A stretch of 11,790 bases of DNA from Brachyspira sp. CAG:484 (GTDB taxonomy: Bacteria; Cyanobacteriota; Vampirovibrionia; Gastranaerophilales; Gastranaerophilaceae), in the NCBI GenBank assembly GCA_000431315.1, contig HF989684.1, forward strand, positions 1 through 11,790. The letters run 5' to 3'. Below the pieces are notes generated by a model that was given only the letters and a program-made list of their open reading frames with translations, did not search any database and was not told the origin of the DNA. This document shows, one piece after another, positions 11,773 through 11,790 of this stretch; positions within the stretch are counted from its first letter, which is position 1; the number at the start of each line of letters is the position of its first letter. Position numbers and translations under genes: made by a program.

Positions 11773-11790
11773 ATGTACAGTAAAAGAAGC
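11773..11790 (+). CDS. Possible start of the next gene, cut by window edge
   Basis: ATG at 11773 opens a frame (MYSKRS) that runs off the right edge. It would have a leader of about 60 nt from the strong promoter. The upstream ribosome site is poor (GAAG five bases away), so the transcript could instead be a structured RNA or the real start could lie further on. Only six codons are visible. Confidence 0.25.

Noticed and set aside
11712..11790. RNase P RNA, tmRNA or SRP RNA at the right edge
   Set aside because: GAGGAAAAACC only loosely recalls the RNase P GAGGAAAGUCC element and no other conserved element of these RNAs is visible in the 79 bases present.

Overview
The window is AT-rich, gene-dense bacterial DNA. 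It most likely comes from a gut cyanobacterial relative of the Vampirovibrionia/Melainabacteria, order Gastranaerophilales. This is inferred from the prepilin-like gene at the left edge (helix reading TLGIIGVVASMTLP, later a CSAWVLYNENMDY-type segment), a BioY of cyanobacterial style, several lineage-restricted proteins of unknown function, and the base composition. No rRNA, tRNA, insertion sequence or CRISPR array was seen.

Layout. At 2-700 (+) is the 3' part of a type IV pilin/pseudopilin-like gene. A convergent gene at 808-1680 (-) encodes a receiver-like plus GGDEF protein with a substituted signature motif (GDEEF) and an intact inhibitory-site motif. The interval between them holds three hairpins, one of them a good terminator for the minus strand. 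A divergent intergenic region (1681-1832) leads to one 6.9-kb gene at 1833-8741 (+) encoding a 2302-residue protein. A small unknown gene (8805-9230, +) follows with its own promoter. Next come a RimI-type acetyltransferase (9300-9833, +) and a BioY-type biotin transporter component (9830-10498, +), which overlap by ATGA. A small winged-helix regulator (10566-10889, -) is divergent from a coiled-coil protein of unknown function (11012-11668, +). The window ends just after a near-consensus promoter (11677-11705) whose transcript runs off the edge.

The centre of interest is the 2302-residue protein. By eye it contains a long helical N-terminal region, a glycine-rich hydrophobic stretch (about residues 430-587), two homologous zinc-metalloprotease-like modules (HEITH and HEMTH, each followed by a Y-x6-E motif as in the anthrax lethal factor C-terminal/ATLF type), a helical spacer, and a C-terminal domain carrying RelA/SpoT (p)ppGpp-synthetase motifs (R-x-K-x3-S-x3-K-M, DLxAxR, GY, E-x-Q-x-R). 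Two protease modules fused to a nucleotide pyrophosphokinase-like module in one polypeptide with no recognisable signal peptide suggests a multi-warhead effector or polymorphic toxin-like protein. That role is an inference. The small gene directly downstream is a candidate partner, but nothing in its sequence proves this.

Several genes have a good -10 element very close to the start codon, so very short or absent mRNA leaders look common here. The clearest case is rimI.
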